64,000 nt of DNA from positions 62,001-126,000 of the forward strand of contig JAMZAV010001715.1 in NCBI GenBank assembly GCA_024449915.1, in the 5' to 3' direction. Source of the stretch: Sweltsa coloradensis (taxonomy: Eukaryota > Arthropoda > Insecta > Plecoptera > Chloroperlidae). Below are positions 46,001-58,345 of this stretch, one piece after another. The position numbers and the translations under genes are program-made. How positions within the stretch are numbered: position 1 is the first letter of the stretch; each line of letters opens with the position of its first letter. The notes under the pieces were generated by a model. The model had not been told where the DNA came from and made no database searches. It worked only from the letters and a program-made list of their open reading frames with translations.

Positions 46001-47110
46001 AGTATAACGGATGATCACTTAACTTCCATCATGCGGGTTTGCGCCTTCAATTCTCATGAGTCCTATAAAGTGTCACGCTAACGCATTGATTTTATTTCCG
46101 AGATAGAACTATCATTGTTAGCTATTGTCAATTATTATTATGATCTTGAGTGTGTTATAAAACATCGGGTAAAACCAATATAATACTAGATACAAAAATA
46201 CAGCGTAATATTTGTAACATGAATCAGGGAAGGAAAACGGATGGACGAAAAAAGTCATATGTACATAATATTTATTTCAAGGTTTGTGGAGGATGTAAAG
46301 GGATTTTTTGCAATCTCAGCAAGCGTCACCAATGAGAAAATAGAATTAGTCGCATGTTATGTAACTATGTATGGAAGCATGTACTTTACCTGGGAAAGTT
46401 CGCCCCCCCCCCTGGCCTGCTCCACCCGGCAACCAAGAGACCCGGGTTCGGGTTCCCTCCCCGATAGTTTTCCAGGGCTCTAGGGGATTAAATCCTCTCA
46501 AATTTAACCCTTGGACATTCTCCGAATAAATACGTTAACACCTTTATTTCTGAATTGTGGGGTGAGGACCGTGAGGTGTTACCCATAGCGCATTCCCACG
46601 AAACGAAAATCACCGATCCGGGTTTTATTTTAGAATAGAGTAGAGTAATTTTATTCAACAATTAGACATGTACAAGACACATAATATTATGTAGGTTTCG
46701 TCATGTTTTGATGTTGTAAATAAGTAGTAAGTAAAGTTCATTGAACCAATATCCTGTTTTTAACACAGATTTGTTCACTAATGTCTTTAGCATCACTACT
46801 TTCCGCTACTGAAACGCCACCGCAGAAGAGTCATGTGTACGCGTCTTCCTGCCAACTAGCAGATTATCAATTCTCCCATGAATGCTTGGTATGGGTAATT
46901 CCATCACATACATTTTCTACACTGAAAATCCCCACTAGACTCTTATCACGTCGCTTTAGTTCAAACGCATCTGAACTTTAACATTTGCTATGTTGTCTCT
47001 CACACAAACGATTAAAGGAAATAAAATAAAATATCATGCGAGTCCTTGGAAACGTTGTATTATGGCTATTGGAGCTGATCAAGTGATTATTGTTGAGGAC
47101 TAACGACAAA
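43060..47110. other. No gene seen
   Basis: Non-coding, mostly AT-rich. Notable patches: GCGACGTAGCGAGCGAAGCG at about 44632 (tip of the GGATGAGCG family), GATCC-type SINE remains at 46420-46560 (GAGACCCGGGTTCGGGTTCC), and a CpG-richer stretch at 43865-44080. No open frame shows a domain or splice pattern I can support. Confidence 0.35.
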
Positions 47111-47120
47111 CCCACACATT

Positions 47121-47430
47121 GTTGGCTCGAGCAACTCTGATTCGGGAGGTCCCGGGTTCAAATACAGTCGAGACCGGCAATCCTGACTGAAGGTTTCTTC
47201 CGAGGTTTTCTTCAGTCTTTAATCACAAGCAACACGTCTAAATAAAATGGCAATAAGTATGTTTACTATATGTTTATATGTAGTATATTAAATGTGTTGT
47301 TTTTTATTGAATGCAAGGGATTGAGTCCTCTTAAACTGCCCTCGGACATCCCTTCACAATTGTCATATCCGCAACATACCTAGATAGCCACTGAGGGGCA
47401 TGAATTTCACCCTGGGCAGGCTTCCCACAA
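47121..47430 (+). repeat. tRNA-derived SINE family 1, copy 2, with internal insertion
   Basis: Head GTTGGCTCGAGCAACTCTGA, B box GGGTTCAAATACAG, then CCGGCAATCCTGACTGAAGG. An insertion of about 90 bp (47218-47308) separates this from GAATGCAAGGGATTGAGTCC, CCCTCGGACATCCCTTCACA and the CTTCCCAC end. Confidence 0.8.
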
Positions 47431-48403
47431 AAATTATTTATTAAGTTAATTGATGGTATAATTATTTCTCGACTAGCAAAACAGGAGACTCCTCCAAGAA
47501 AATGCATTCCGGCATTTGCTCATGGTCTAGAACATTTATACAAAAATATCAGTGTGCCAAACTTTGATTGTACCATGGTAACCAACTTTACATTACAACC
47601 TGTTTTTGGTATATCCAGATATTTTATATACATAGCGTTTTTCACCTCCGATGGCATGCCAATTAATGCCTATATTTCGATATTTTTTTTATAAACTAGT
47701 GTGGAAAAGCACACAGTTGCTACCGATACAATCCTAGCTCTCTCTATCGCTTATATAATTATATATTGGAATTACCTTTTTCAAGTATCACATCATCACC
47801 AATATTTATTCCTTTAAATATTAAAGGGGCTATTTCCCACGAAATTTATTTTTGAACTAATAATCTATATTCTATAAGGATACCACAACACTAAAATGAC
47901 AGTTGAAATTTTTAGCTTGCAACTGTGACTTAACACTATTTTTAAATGCTTTTTGATACTGAAATTTCCGAAAATCGTTTTTTTAAGAATTCCTTAAATT
48001 GGGTATTAAATTAGTACTCACTTTTTTGTTCAAGATAAAAGAGCATTGTACCAATCTACACTGGCCCTTTAAAATTGTTTCTTAAAACTGTGCACAAATA
48101 AACACTCAAACACGCAAAAATGTGCATTCCGAAATCACACCCTTTTTGGTATTCAGCATATTTTGACCAAACCAAAATACAAAAAAGAAGAAGATTTACT
48201 GAAAAGGTTGTCGAGTACGTCAATAATGGCCGATATTTTTTGGACAAAAATACTCCAAGGCCGCAGGTCATAAAAATCGTCCCGATGTTATTTCTTATGG
48301 GAGATTTTTGCCGATGGGACCTATAAAAAATTACCAAGTTTGACCACTTTTCCCTGGTCATAGTGGTTCAAAATTTGCTTTGTTTCTCAGTAAATTCATA
48401 ACT

Positions 48404-49190
48404 ACTAGGAAGCTTCGCAAACGCTTTTTTTAGTCGCGTTGATGGATGAGCTTTTTAATTATAAAATGTTAATTTTAAAATAATAAAAACATATTAACAC
48501 GGCCCATACAAAGCAATTATTAGGTCTGTTGGATCTGATTGTTTATAACAAGGCTGTGAGTAAGGTATACAATCTCCTGTGAAGTTTTCATACAAGGCTG
48601 TGAGAAAGATCTAAAATCTATATTTTAGTGCTATTTGGGTGGATTCTGACCAAACGGGTAGGGCTACAACGTTCATATTTCACATGGACATTAAGGTAAG
48701 GGTAATGTATTGATTTTTGAAAAAAAAATTGAAAAAGTTAGACATAATCTATAGAAATAAAGGTTTTAATATTTAACACCTCAAAAAACTCAAATTAAAA
48801 CCTTTATTTCTATAAATTCTGGCTAACTTTTTTAACTTTTTCTTTCAAACGTCAATACATCACCATTACCTTAATGTGCTTGTGAAATATGAACGTTGTA
48901 GCCCCACTCGTTTGGTCAGAATCGGCCCAAATGTCACGAAAATATCGCACTTAAAATCGAAACAAATCGTAAAAGTACGATATTCATGAGAAATATTTCT
49001 TAGATTGTACCCAAAAACGTAGCAAGTCTAAGTTCAGAGATTTCGAAGATCCCCTAAAATTTTCATCAAGATCGCATATGCCGTTTGCCCGGTAGAGAGC
49101 GAACAAACAGACGGAAAAAAAACAAAAAAAACACCCGAGCTAAATTTTTTGGGGGGTCGGTGAAATTGAAGTCTTCGCTTCGCTCATCCA
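48404..49190 (-). mobile_element. GGATGAGCG element, copy e, containing a head-to-head inverted repeat
   Basis: Outer ends ACTAGGAAGC...CGC (48404) and CGCTTCGCTCATCCA (49190). Internally, 48630-48775 carries the family's GATTCTGACCAAACGGGTAG...AAATAAAGGTTTTAATAT in plus sense, while 48785-49190 carries the same blocks in minus sense, forming a long hairpin around about 48780. Confidence 0.75.
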
Positions 49191-49199
49191 ATTAGCCTG

Positions 49200-50440
49200 G
49201 ATCATTTTTTTATTGTTTTATTTGAGCGGGTGAACACCCCTTTAAGCTAAACAAAGCAATTGATCAATGAATGATGCCTGCACATAGGGACCTGTCAACC
49301 AAGGCAGTGCTGTTGATCATGGCGGTCGCTGGTCGGCAGTGGTCGCACACGCTGTACCAGGCGCGACCACTTTATGTCGTCAATACATTAAATTTTATCA
49401 CATTGCAGACAGTGAAAACACAAAGGTGGTCGCATTTGGTAGTGAGGTATAGTGGCGTGCCCGACCACTCCAAGCGTAATAGATTCAAATTAATCTCGAA
49501 ACACGTTCACTAATCACTTCTTTGACATTGACAAATTAACGCTGTCATATATTTATAGCACAATATTAATATGTAGAATATATGTTTAAAATTGGTATCA
49601 AGAAGTCAATAATGTACATTATGTCAATTGTGGCATAATATCACTATTAAGTTCGGGGATATCTATCGTCTACGTAACAATGGTTATCTTTATCAACTTT
49701 TTTCTGTCGTTATTGTTATCTTTATCTATATGATTGAGTTTGGTTATGTTCTTTATCTAGATAAATAGCTAAATTGGCATAATACGTCGTCCTCATACCT
49801 CAACATTCTTCTCCTTGCCGCTGGCCACCTTATTGCCGAGTACATAACGTCTGTCTCCTCAAACACTAGACTTACAATTAGAGTCATTAGTTTCATCATT
49901 AGTTATTTCATCAACATTTATACCTTGTCCTTCAACGAACGCCATACAAGTGTGTCAAACTGTGCATTGCGTAACCTGTGTCATTGTCCTGTTGCCTAAC
50001 AACCATAGCGTCACATTATTTATACTCAAGCGATTCGAGTGAACGGTTATTAAAAATAGACTACGAAACAAGTTACATGAAAACAAGAGTATTTTAACTA
50101 ACCCATGACCCTTGCTTGCAGTGACTTTCACTCTCGTGATGACAGTGAATGCAAGTTTTGCCATCGGGCTTGTGCTCTTTTTATGGGTACGATTAGTTCG
50201 CTTAACGTCTCTTATTATGACCCAATCGTGTTATTCAAGATGATGAGGATGAGCTACCATCAAGTAACGTATACTTCTTATTCGGGAGTCGAACTCACGT
50301 CCCTTGATGACCGGCGTTTCCTTAATATTGGAATAGCTTCAACTCATCCGTGGTGTAATTTACAGTCGGCACCTTTCCCAAGGTAAGGGGTCTGATGGTT
50401 TCTAAGGGCACAATAAGTGTAGTGTAATATATTATTATTT
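49200..50440. other. No gene seen
   Basis: Non-coding. GTCGCTGGTCGGCAGTGGTC near 49325 and the repeated CGACCACT motif are the only distinct features. No coding support. Confidence 0.35.
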
Positions 50441-50442
50441 TT

Positions 50443-50688
50443 TTTATGGAAATCAATCCAGAAATTACAAAATCCATCTCAGAGGGGAATCAAACCCGGT
50501 CTCCTAAGCTAAAGCTACCGAGACGGTTAACTTCATAACATCTGGATTGTTGGTGCATTGTAGATCTGAATATAGATTGGACCAGTACTGCAACGATTCT
50601 GCGGCCGGGAGACCGGGGTTTGATACCCCATGAGATGGATTTTGTAATTTCTGGATTGTTTTCCATAAAATCAATTACACCTACGGGA
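50443..50688. repeat. Inverted pair of tRNA-derived SINEs
   Basis: TTATGGAAATCAATCCAGAA (about 50444) and its near complement (TTCTGGATTGTTTTCCATAA, about 50650) flank two tRNA-like segments in opposite orientation, one with GGGGAATCAAACCCGG (minus) and one with GGGGTTTGATACCCC (plus). It could fold into a long hairpin. Confidence 0.6.
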
Positions 50689-50927
50689 GTGTTTCCCGAT
50701 TTATGAAATTGAGAAATATTATCTATGTTAAGGGCTTTGATTTTTACATGGCAATAAATAACATGCATAAAAAGAAAACCCTTAGCAACAATGAGCCACA
50801 ATGGTCCTTGGGTAGAGCCGACTATGAATTCGGGCCTAACACAAAATAAAATTATGATCACTTACAAAGTTAGTTGGATTATTATTTTAAAATTTATTCG
50901 GAAACTTGATTACGAGACATAAAAGAC

Positions 50928-51010
50928 GTGCATGGTGGCTCATACAGTTGAGTTGCGTGTAGAAAGAAACCGAGGCCTGGGTTCGAATCCTGACCGGCAT
51001 GGATTAGTAC
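50928..51010 (+). repeat. tRNA-derived SINE
   Basis: GCATGGTGGCTCATACAGTT as an A-box region and GCCTGGGTTCGAATCCTGAC as B box, spaced about as in a tRNA, followed by GGCATGGATTAGTACAGT. The anticodon arm does not fold well. Confidence 0.5.
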
Positions 51011-52198
51011 AGTTGCGCCTACATCGTCACTCATTGTCTTGAATACACAGCCAGTGGACTTCAGCCAATGTATGATCCATGTTGTGTAAAATGTACCACA
51101 GATTTGCCAACACGGTCTGTGTACTAATTTGTATTACTAATAATGGAGTGATAGGTACACAGAAAAGCATACAATGAGATATGCACATCATTCTGTACCT
51201 CCTCTCATTTTCTACAACACGTTGAGGTCGGCGTATATCTAGTTTTGAAACGCTGTCAATATGTATTTACAATGAAGGTACAGGGTTGGTCCGGTTGGTC
51301 TCTAAAAGGGAAAATCAAACTTTTTTTGGTTTTTGCTTTTTGACAATTACCAGAAGGGCTAATTAGTCATCTGTCACACTGTCACACACTAGACACCCCG
51401 ACGAAAAGGTATAATAAAAAATATAAAAAACGAACTACCTATCAAGTTTGCTAATCTCATAAAGTTCGATATATAATTTGTTTCCATGCAAAGATATTGG
51501 ATTGTTTTATTAGACATATTGTAACAAATTGACTGGTGTGTTGTTGCCTGGTTGCCATCATGTTGCGGGTTCATTATCCACATATGAGTCCATGTCCATC
51601 GAACGGTAGTTACATCACTTCAGAAGTGGTTTTATCCTTGGAATGAAGATACATTAAACCTAATTCGAGCCAAGACTGCATTCGAAGTTTTCACTTATGA
51701 CGTATGCAAGTCCGTGCGTCACGCATCTTAAACTGGTTCGGATGCGTCATGATTATAATAATCGACGTCGAACTTGTTTTCGTTTTGATAATTTGGATGG
51801 CTACTATACCGTAAATCTTGTAGCCCTAAGTCTTCTCTTCCTGTCGTCGTTGAAGTCCGCTATAGATATTGTTGTGATTTTCGTACTAAGCTTGCTCCTA
51901 CTCTATTTATTAAACACAACTAAACATTTTAAAGGAATGCCCGCTGTAGGCCGGGCTAACTTTAGTTTACTATGACTATAATTACTAATTAGTGTTAGGG
52001 TATTGAACAAGGAATGTCCGAGGGAGGTAAGTAGTAAGCGGTATATTTGAACACAGTTGAAACGAATGCATTACATGATGTGATTTTCTGTAGGGTTTCA
52101 GCCAATAGAAGTAGACAGGGAAATTGTAGACATTTCGAAACAAGGGAGAATATTATACTCACGAAGTTCGTTAGGTTGATGACTATAATCAAGTCGGG

Positions 52199-52392
52199 CT
52201 ACTCGTGGCGATACTTGAGAAGGTGACGGTAACGGAAAATATCCGCCACCTCTAGCATCTTGAGGCGGAAACTTGTTGCTCTCCCGACGTCAACCGGATC
52301 TTCTCCTGAGCCTGTGACGTAGCTAATTTTGTTGAATGTCATCATTGCCTCATCGTAGCTTCCCACTTGGATAGTCAAGAGCAATCGGACTC
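52199..52392 (-). CDS. Exon-like open stretch, unrecognised
   Basis: Acceptor-like TTGTGAACAG|GAGTCC followed by 64 open codons (IQVGSYDEAMMTFNKISYV... to a TAG at 52199). GC content is higher than the flanks. A strong donor-like CTTC|GTGAGT lies further on at about 52162. In a second frame the last 120 bases before it are also open (a Pro/Ser-rich reading beginning NKFPPQDARGG), so the reading frame is not settled. No family recognised. It could be a last exon of an unseen minus-strand gene, or chance. Confidence 0.2.
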
Positions 52393-53101
52393 CTGTTCAC
52401 AATCAGATTAGCATAATTTGCTATTGGTGTGAGTAGGATTATTTTTCAAGAGATGCGCAATCAATTTGTTTTTACCTTATAAATTGACATTCTTCTACAT
52501 TATTATTGTAAACATTGTGCGGTAAAAATTCGTCATGTTAAACGACACTAATTTCATAATAGCGTTGTGATTTTGTACTTAAGTTGAGGGTGTTACGCAT
52601 TAGCTTGTATGTGACACTAGGTATCCAAAGCTCTGTCTCATACCACAGTATCCGTTTAGTATCTTCTATATAGTGGATGAAGTGAAAGAAATAGCGGAAA
52701 CAAATATATTTTTATTTTTTATACACAAATTAAACTCTTATTTTGAAAACAGAATATCAAACAAAATCAGTAAGTTATATATTATTAGATCCCCACGAAA
52801 AATTATTATTATAATCCTGAACTACGCGTCGTGCTACAATGACAGGGTAATATCTCGATTTTAATAGATGAACACAAAGTTGATTTAGTTAAATTGACGC
52901 AAGAGGACATCGTTGCAATTTATATATGTTTCTTTATTTGCCTTGGTGAGAAGCTGGCTGCTCTATTCTAATGAACATCGTTACTTGGGGAACCCATGGT
53001 GCAGTGCAGAGTCGACGGTATATAGCAATAAAGGGGTTGGATGGGGAGAACGGTAGAATAAATCTCATCCCCATTTTAATCTATGCAATAGCCGATACAA
53101 C

Positions 53102-53366
53102 CAGTGGCGTACGCAGGAATATATTTCGGGAAGGGTTGTCAAGAGTCAGATATAACCACAAACGACTCAATGGGAGGAGGGTGGGGGGATGCGCCCCACA
53201 ATAGAGACGCAGGTAATTTTTTAAGTGGTTTTTATGTGTTTTAGAAGAATTTTAGGTGTTTTTCTGAATGGAAAAAGAATAGAGAAATTAATACAGATTT
53301 TTAGATTTTTTAGATTTTAGGGGGAAGGGGGGGGGCAGGCTCCCCGAGCCCCCTAGATACGCCACT
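53102..53366. mobile_element. Short element with AGTGGCGTA terminal inverted repeats
   Basis: Left end AGTGGCGTACGCAGGAATAT, right end TAGATACGCCACT. The interior is G-rich with GGATGCGCCCCACA and GGGGGGGGGCAGGCTCCCCG. This layout is widespread among animal MITE-like repeats. About 265 bp, non-coding. Confidence 0.7.
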
Positions 53367-53369
53367 AAA

Positions 53370-54535
53370 TGCAACAACAGACTCCAGATTCTTAAAAGTG
53401 GTTAACTTGTCAGTTGTCCTAACACAAAGTAGTCGTGACGATGAGGAAGCAGGCAAGCTCATTTTACCAGGTTTCAAATTTATCACCCATTTTCAGTCAC
53501 ATGTATGAAATTTAACATTATTGGGTACAAATGAAATATGAAGGCACCTATCACAGTACTTTCCTATAAATTGACTACAGAAAAAATCTAGTATCGAGAA
53601 TCTGTCAAAACGGTAAAAATAAAAAACACGTTTTTGCTATTTTATTGATAAATTTTAAAAAATCTGATATTATAGAGGCGTACGTATACATAATATGTCC
53701 CTTATTAGCAATTATAAAAAGCTTTATTCAGATGTAATGATTTATGGCTGCAGGAATAGAAACGCGCCGAACATCAATTAATCAGTCATACTCGGAAATG
53801 TAATTAAATGTGGAGAAAAAATATTTATGGTAATGTTTAATTATATAGAAAGTGTCATAGTTTATTCATATCACTTCGATAGCTTGTGAGGTTATAAACT
53901 TAATAATGTGATGAAATGCTGTTGTAACTCAATCAAATAACTAATTAAATAACATGTACGTGAAGGTATTTTAGATGGAAAATAATAAAGTGCCTCGAGT
54001 CGGGATTGAACCCAAGACCTCTGCTGACGGTCAGCTTCTAACCAACTGACCTATGAAGACAGATTACATAGGCTACGGTCATTTACTTTGCTTTTACAAC
54101 ATCTTGCACTGAAAATACAAAGCTATAAAAAATATGTATGGCAAGAAGTATAATCACTCTTCTCTAAAATATAAGAGTGTATGCACATTTCAAGAGTCGA
54201 GGCGTAATAAGCTAACTCGACACAATTCAGTTTGAGCAAGAGAATAACCTAACTTGCGATTAGCGACCTACGAAGCGTTAAATTACAGGTCCCGGGATGA
54301 TTCGTGGTAACTGGCTAAACTCGCAAGTTTCCACATTGCTAAACATCATTAGATTTAAATGTATCTCCCATTAAATTCACATAACATAATTTGCAACGGG
54401 TTACAAACCAACGCGCAGATAAAAAATAAACTGTTGTTAGGCGCAATTTAGTTTTTTCTGCGTGATTCGTGAACTGTGTCGGTCACTTCCTCGCGGTGAC
54501 AACAGATAATAATTGTGTTGTGACATTCGTCATTA
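53370..54535. other. No gene; one tRNA-like fragment
   Basis: AT-rich. At 53995-54065 the minus strand has a tRNA-like segment (GGTCAGTTGGTTAGAAGCTG, then GGGTTCAATCCCGACTCG), which is probably another SINE head. Nothing else is supported. Confidence 0.4.

Positions 54536-54537
<2 letters not shown>

Positions 54538-54574
<37 letters not shown>
54538..54574. repeat. (CT)n microsatellite
   Basis: 37 bp of perfect CT dinucleotides, immediately upstream of SINE family 3 copy 2. Confidence 0.95.
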
Positions 54575-54577
<3 letters not shown>

Positions 54578-54654
54578 GTTATTATTAATATTATGAACAC
54601 CATGCAAAATATAATGAAATATATTAAATAAATAAAATAAATAAATAGTATTTA

Positions 54655-55022
54655 GAGTCTACCCACTCAGTTATATAACGACGCATTGGAAAAAAAAAAA
54701 ACCCGGCCCCAACGACGAGTGAGCGATAACCAACCAAAGATCGATATTTTTAATAGGAAATATAGCAATCAGTGGTATGGACAGTGCGAACACCCGCGAA
54801 TCAACGCCAGAATCAACAAGGCCGATTTAGAACAACTCTGAATTTATTATGTGCTTCGTTGCTAGGACGGCTCCAAAGTCACCGTTTACAAACTCCTAAG
54901 ACAATAACTGATGAACTTAAGTCCAAATCAGAAGTTAAAAAACTTCTGACTTGAGCGGGAATCGAGCCCTGGACCTTCTGCATTGGAAGCAGATACGCTA
55001 ACCACAAGACCAACGAGCCACA
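54655..55022 (-). repeat. SINE family 3, copy 2, tRNA-like half on the minus strand
   Basis: On the minus strand it starts GTGGCTCGTTGGTCTTGTGG (A box) and has an anticodon-like arm CTGCTTCCAATGCAG and a B box GGGCTCGATTCCC. The body then contains the inverse of GACGGCTCCAAAGTCACCG and ends at TATAACTGAGTGGGTAGACT. The acceptor stem does not close, so it is a SINE and not a tRNA gene. Confidence 0.75.
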
Positions 55023-55403
55023 CAAGATCAACGTTGTAATGGTTTTTTTTTTTTTTTTACCCACTGGTAATATATTCTTGATTATGATTCTTGATGTGGG
55101 GCATTAAGCCCAAATTTAGCCTATGCTGGAGGTCAATACCGACCGTGTTCCTTAGAACACTCACTGGAATAATTTTTCTTTTTCTTTGTGGAGAGAACTC
55201 TTTTTTGTATCAGTAATGAAAAACTAATATCTAGACTTATAGTTGGTAGTATGTACTTGCTGTGGTGACAGAGCAACAAGAAGAGTGAAATATAAGGTTG
55301 GATGTAAGATATAAGGTTTAGGCTAACTAGTCTTATAATCCCGCCTTGTAAGACCTATAAATCAATCAATCAATCTCTCTTGAACTCTCTCTTTAGCAAT
55401 TTT

Positions 55404-56004
55404 TGGATGAGCGTAGCGAGCGAAGCGAAAACTTCAATTTCACTGACCCCTCAAAAAATTTAGCTCGGTTGTTTTTTTGTGTGTTTGTTTTTTTGTTTTT
55501 TTGTTTTTTTTGTCTGTTTGTTCGCACGATTCCGGGCAAACGGCATAAGTGATCTTGATGAAAATTTGACAGGACCTTCGAAATCTCTGAACTTAGACGT
55601 GCCACGTTTTTGGGTACAATCGAAGAAATATTTCTCATGTATATAGCACTTTTACGATTTTTTTTCGATTTTTAGTGCGATATTTTCGTGACATTTGGGC
55701 CGATTCTGACCAAACGGGTGGGGCTACAAAGTTCATATTTCACATGAACATTAAGGTTATGGTGATGTAGTACCTTTTTAAAGAAAAAGTTGAAAAAGTT
55801 AGCCAGAATCCATAGAAGAAAGGTTTAGATATGAGTTTTTTTGAGGTTTATAATAACCATTAACAAGTAACATTTGAAACTCGACAACAATCACCTACAA
55901 TGCATTCACAAAGCACTTGCAAAAGGAAAAATGGTCCCACGCAAACAAAAAACTTACAAAAACGCTCATCCATCAACGCGGCGGGACTTTAGCGTTTTCC
56001 TAGT
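55404..56004 (+). mobile_element. GGATGAGCG element, copy f
   Basis: TGGATGAGCGTAGCGAGCGA at the start and TTTAGCGTTTTCCTAGT at the end, with the CGCTCATCCATCAACGCGG subterminal block. It is close in sequence to copies b and d, suggesting fairly recent spread of this subtype. Confidence 0.8.
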
Positions 56005-56769
56005 GTAATCTATAGCAGTTCAATATTTCCATCAGTACCGTAATATCTTCGATGTATTCGAAATAAAATCACAAGCACGCCAATATAAGATTCACTCAAC
56101 ATAATATGCGAAGTGCTTATCACGTAACTTGTTGAGAAAATTGGGTTTACATAAAAAGTATAGTGCATTTTTGCCTTACTCGTGTTAACTGTTAATGAAA
56201 ATGTTTGCTACAAGTAGCTAAATTAAGATTTGTATCTATACAATATAATTATTATGTTAAATTAATTATTTTAACACACAACCTGCGTTATAGGTTGCTA
56301 GAACGCATTTTGTGATCAGTTAGCATTATTTTATTTTAGTCGGAAACCCTTCCAGAGACAAACAATTAGGCCTATTATTTAACAGCCTTATTTATCATTA
56401 TTTATCTTGTTGCTCCGATAGGGAACTAGCTGTAATCTGTGTTTACTTGACTTTTAGCCTCACTGCGTCTTCGCATCTCTGTCTTCTATGACTAATAAAT
56501 GCTATTAATTAAAATATTATTATAACAGATGTTTTACACATTTTCCTCTTGAACATACAAAGTATAAGGAAAATAATTGTGTGGTATAAATATCTGTGCA
56601 TCATAGATTTAAAAACATTCATGACAGTCCGTGTTAATATTGCACTTTAACATTATGTAAACGGTTTTCCGAGTAGTTCATCAATTTCTTGGTAAGGAAA
56701 TCTGTAAATAGTTATTTATGTCATCAAAATTAACTAGGATTTTCCATATATTGTAATTTTTAATCTTAC

Positions 56770-57012
56770 ATCCAACGTTGCTTGAACCAACTCTTGATGA
56801 ACCATGGCATACACAAATAGGATGGTGAGAAATATGCGTGTAGATTCGGTATCATTCGCGTATTTGCCCTCCAACTGGCTATCATCGCATTGTCCATTCC
56901 AACAATAATGTAAGAAATAACGATAGAAGTAGTTCATGCTACAGCACGTGATACTCTGATTTGGGTAATGGGCGCTCCGCTGGCTATAGATTCCACCCAC
57001 GTCGATATGCCA
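56770..57012 (-). CDS. Exon-like open stretch, Cys- and Tyr-rich, unrecognised
   Basis: 81 open codons between a weak acceptor (ACAACCTAG|TGGCAT) and a fair donor (TTGGAT|GTAAGA), phase 0 at both ends. The translation contains SITCCSMNYFYRYFLHYCWN, then EGKYANDTESTRIFL. Composition is more protein-like than its neighbours. It joins in phase with the candidate at 59998-60165. No family recognised; it may be an exon of an unknown secreted or membrane protein, or chance. Confidence 0.2.
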
Positions 57013-57735
57013 CTAGGTTGTACCTCCTCTGAACAGTAACATGTCTGAAGCTAGGATAGAACTAAATATTCCCACATAACTAAACTATCACAGACCATAC
57101 CCAATACCAAGGTGTAGAATATAATGTCTCTGACATGTGTCATACTCAAAAAGAACTCTTAACACTTAAAAACCAACTTATCAGCTCAAATCTAGACACA
57201 TTTTTATGGCATTTGGTATTTGTGGTAGGATGCACACAATAATGTATATCAAAGAAGCTATAGAAAGTAAAGTTTAATTCGAGTTTTTTTTCTCCCTAAG
57301 TCTGATCCGAAAGTCAAATTTCCTGGAATCTCCTATGAGTTCCCGCGAACGCTACTTTCTCCTATAGTTGTCGCAATTCGCAGTCCTTTCTGTGACCGAC
57401 GGGTGGTATTATACATTAATTTATTATAATGGTTTATTCTAGGAAAACGTCACGGGTAAACCGCTGTATGTTAGGAGCGAGAGTTTTACGTTTGGTAAAC
57501 CCTATGATCACTGCGCGCCTATCTGTGAGCACGCCATTGGAAGGGACGACAAGGTATGCGCGCTACCATTTTTGATTGCTCTCGCTAAAGTCAAGCGAGA
57601 GCATGTACCCCAATTTGTTGATGATAGTAATAATGTTAAAATATTTCGTACTTCTTCTGCCAACCTCGCCAATTGTAATGTGAATGTGCATCAAATGTCA
57701 TCAATTAATTCGCGAGCTTCCAGAGCACTCTTACC

Positions 57736-58345
57736 GACATTTTGAAAGTAAAATTGCTAAAAGTTGCTTGATTTGAATGAAAGAGGAACTTGTATATTTA
57801 AAAAAAATATTTGAAGGGACAATAGTTCTCTTTTGGCCATTATATGCGAATTTTGGGTCAACAAGAAAAGTAAAAGTTCTAGGCGTAATACTTAGTTTAG
57901 AGCTACATTTTTTTTATTGTTTAAACATACCTTTGTCTCCACTACGAGTATAAGGAAAAATAATTTTCTGAAATAATGTTTGATGAGCGATTTTTTGATC
58001 ACATGGTACAAATAAGACTTTTGAACCGGCGTACAAAAAAATCGTGCATTAAAACGTTATTTCAGAAAATTAGTTTCCCTTTACGAATAGCGGAGACAAA
58101 GTGTGTGTTCAAACAATTAAACCATTGTAGCTCAAAATTAGGTATGCACCTAAAACTTTACTTTTCTTATTGACCCAAAATTTGCATATTATAATGGCAT
58201 TGTATTGTATAATTGGTATAATTGACATCGTCCAATTGACCCGTCCAATTTCTTTTCTTTTCTTTTTTTCCTATTTATTAAAGTTCCTCTTTCATTCAAC
58301 CAACTTTTAGCCATTTCTCTTCGACTTTCAAAATATCGGTAGTGA
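57736..58345. repeat. Fold-back element with about 250-bp imperfect arms
   Basis: The left arm begins TACCGACATTTTGAAAGTA and the right arm ends with its complement (CTTTCAAAATATCGGTA). The match continues inward: AAAGAGGAACTT against AAGTTCCTCTTTC, TTTTGGGTCAACAAGAAAAG against CTTTTCTTATTGACCCAAAA, and TTTGTCTCC against GGAGACAAAG. The loop lies near 58000. Non-coding. Confidence 0.75.
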
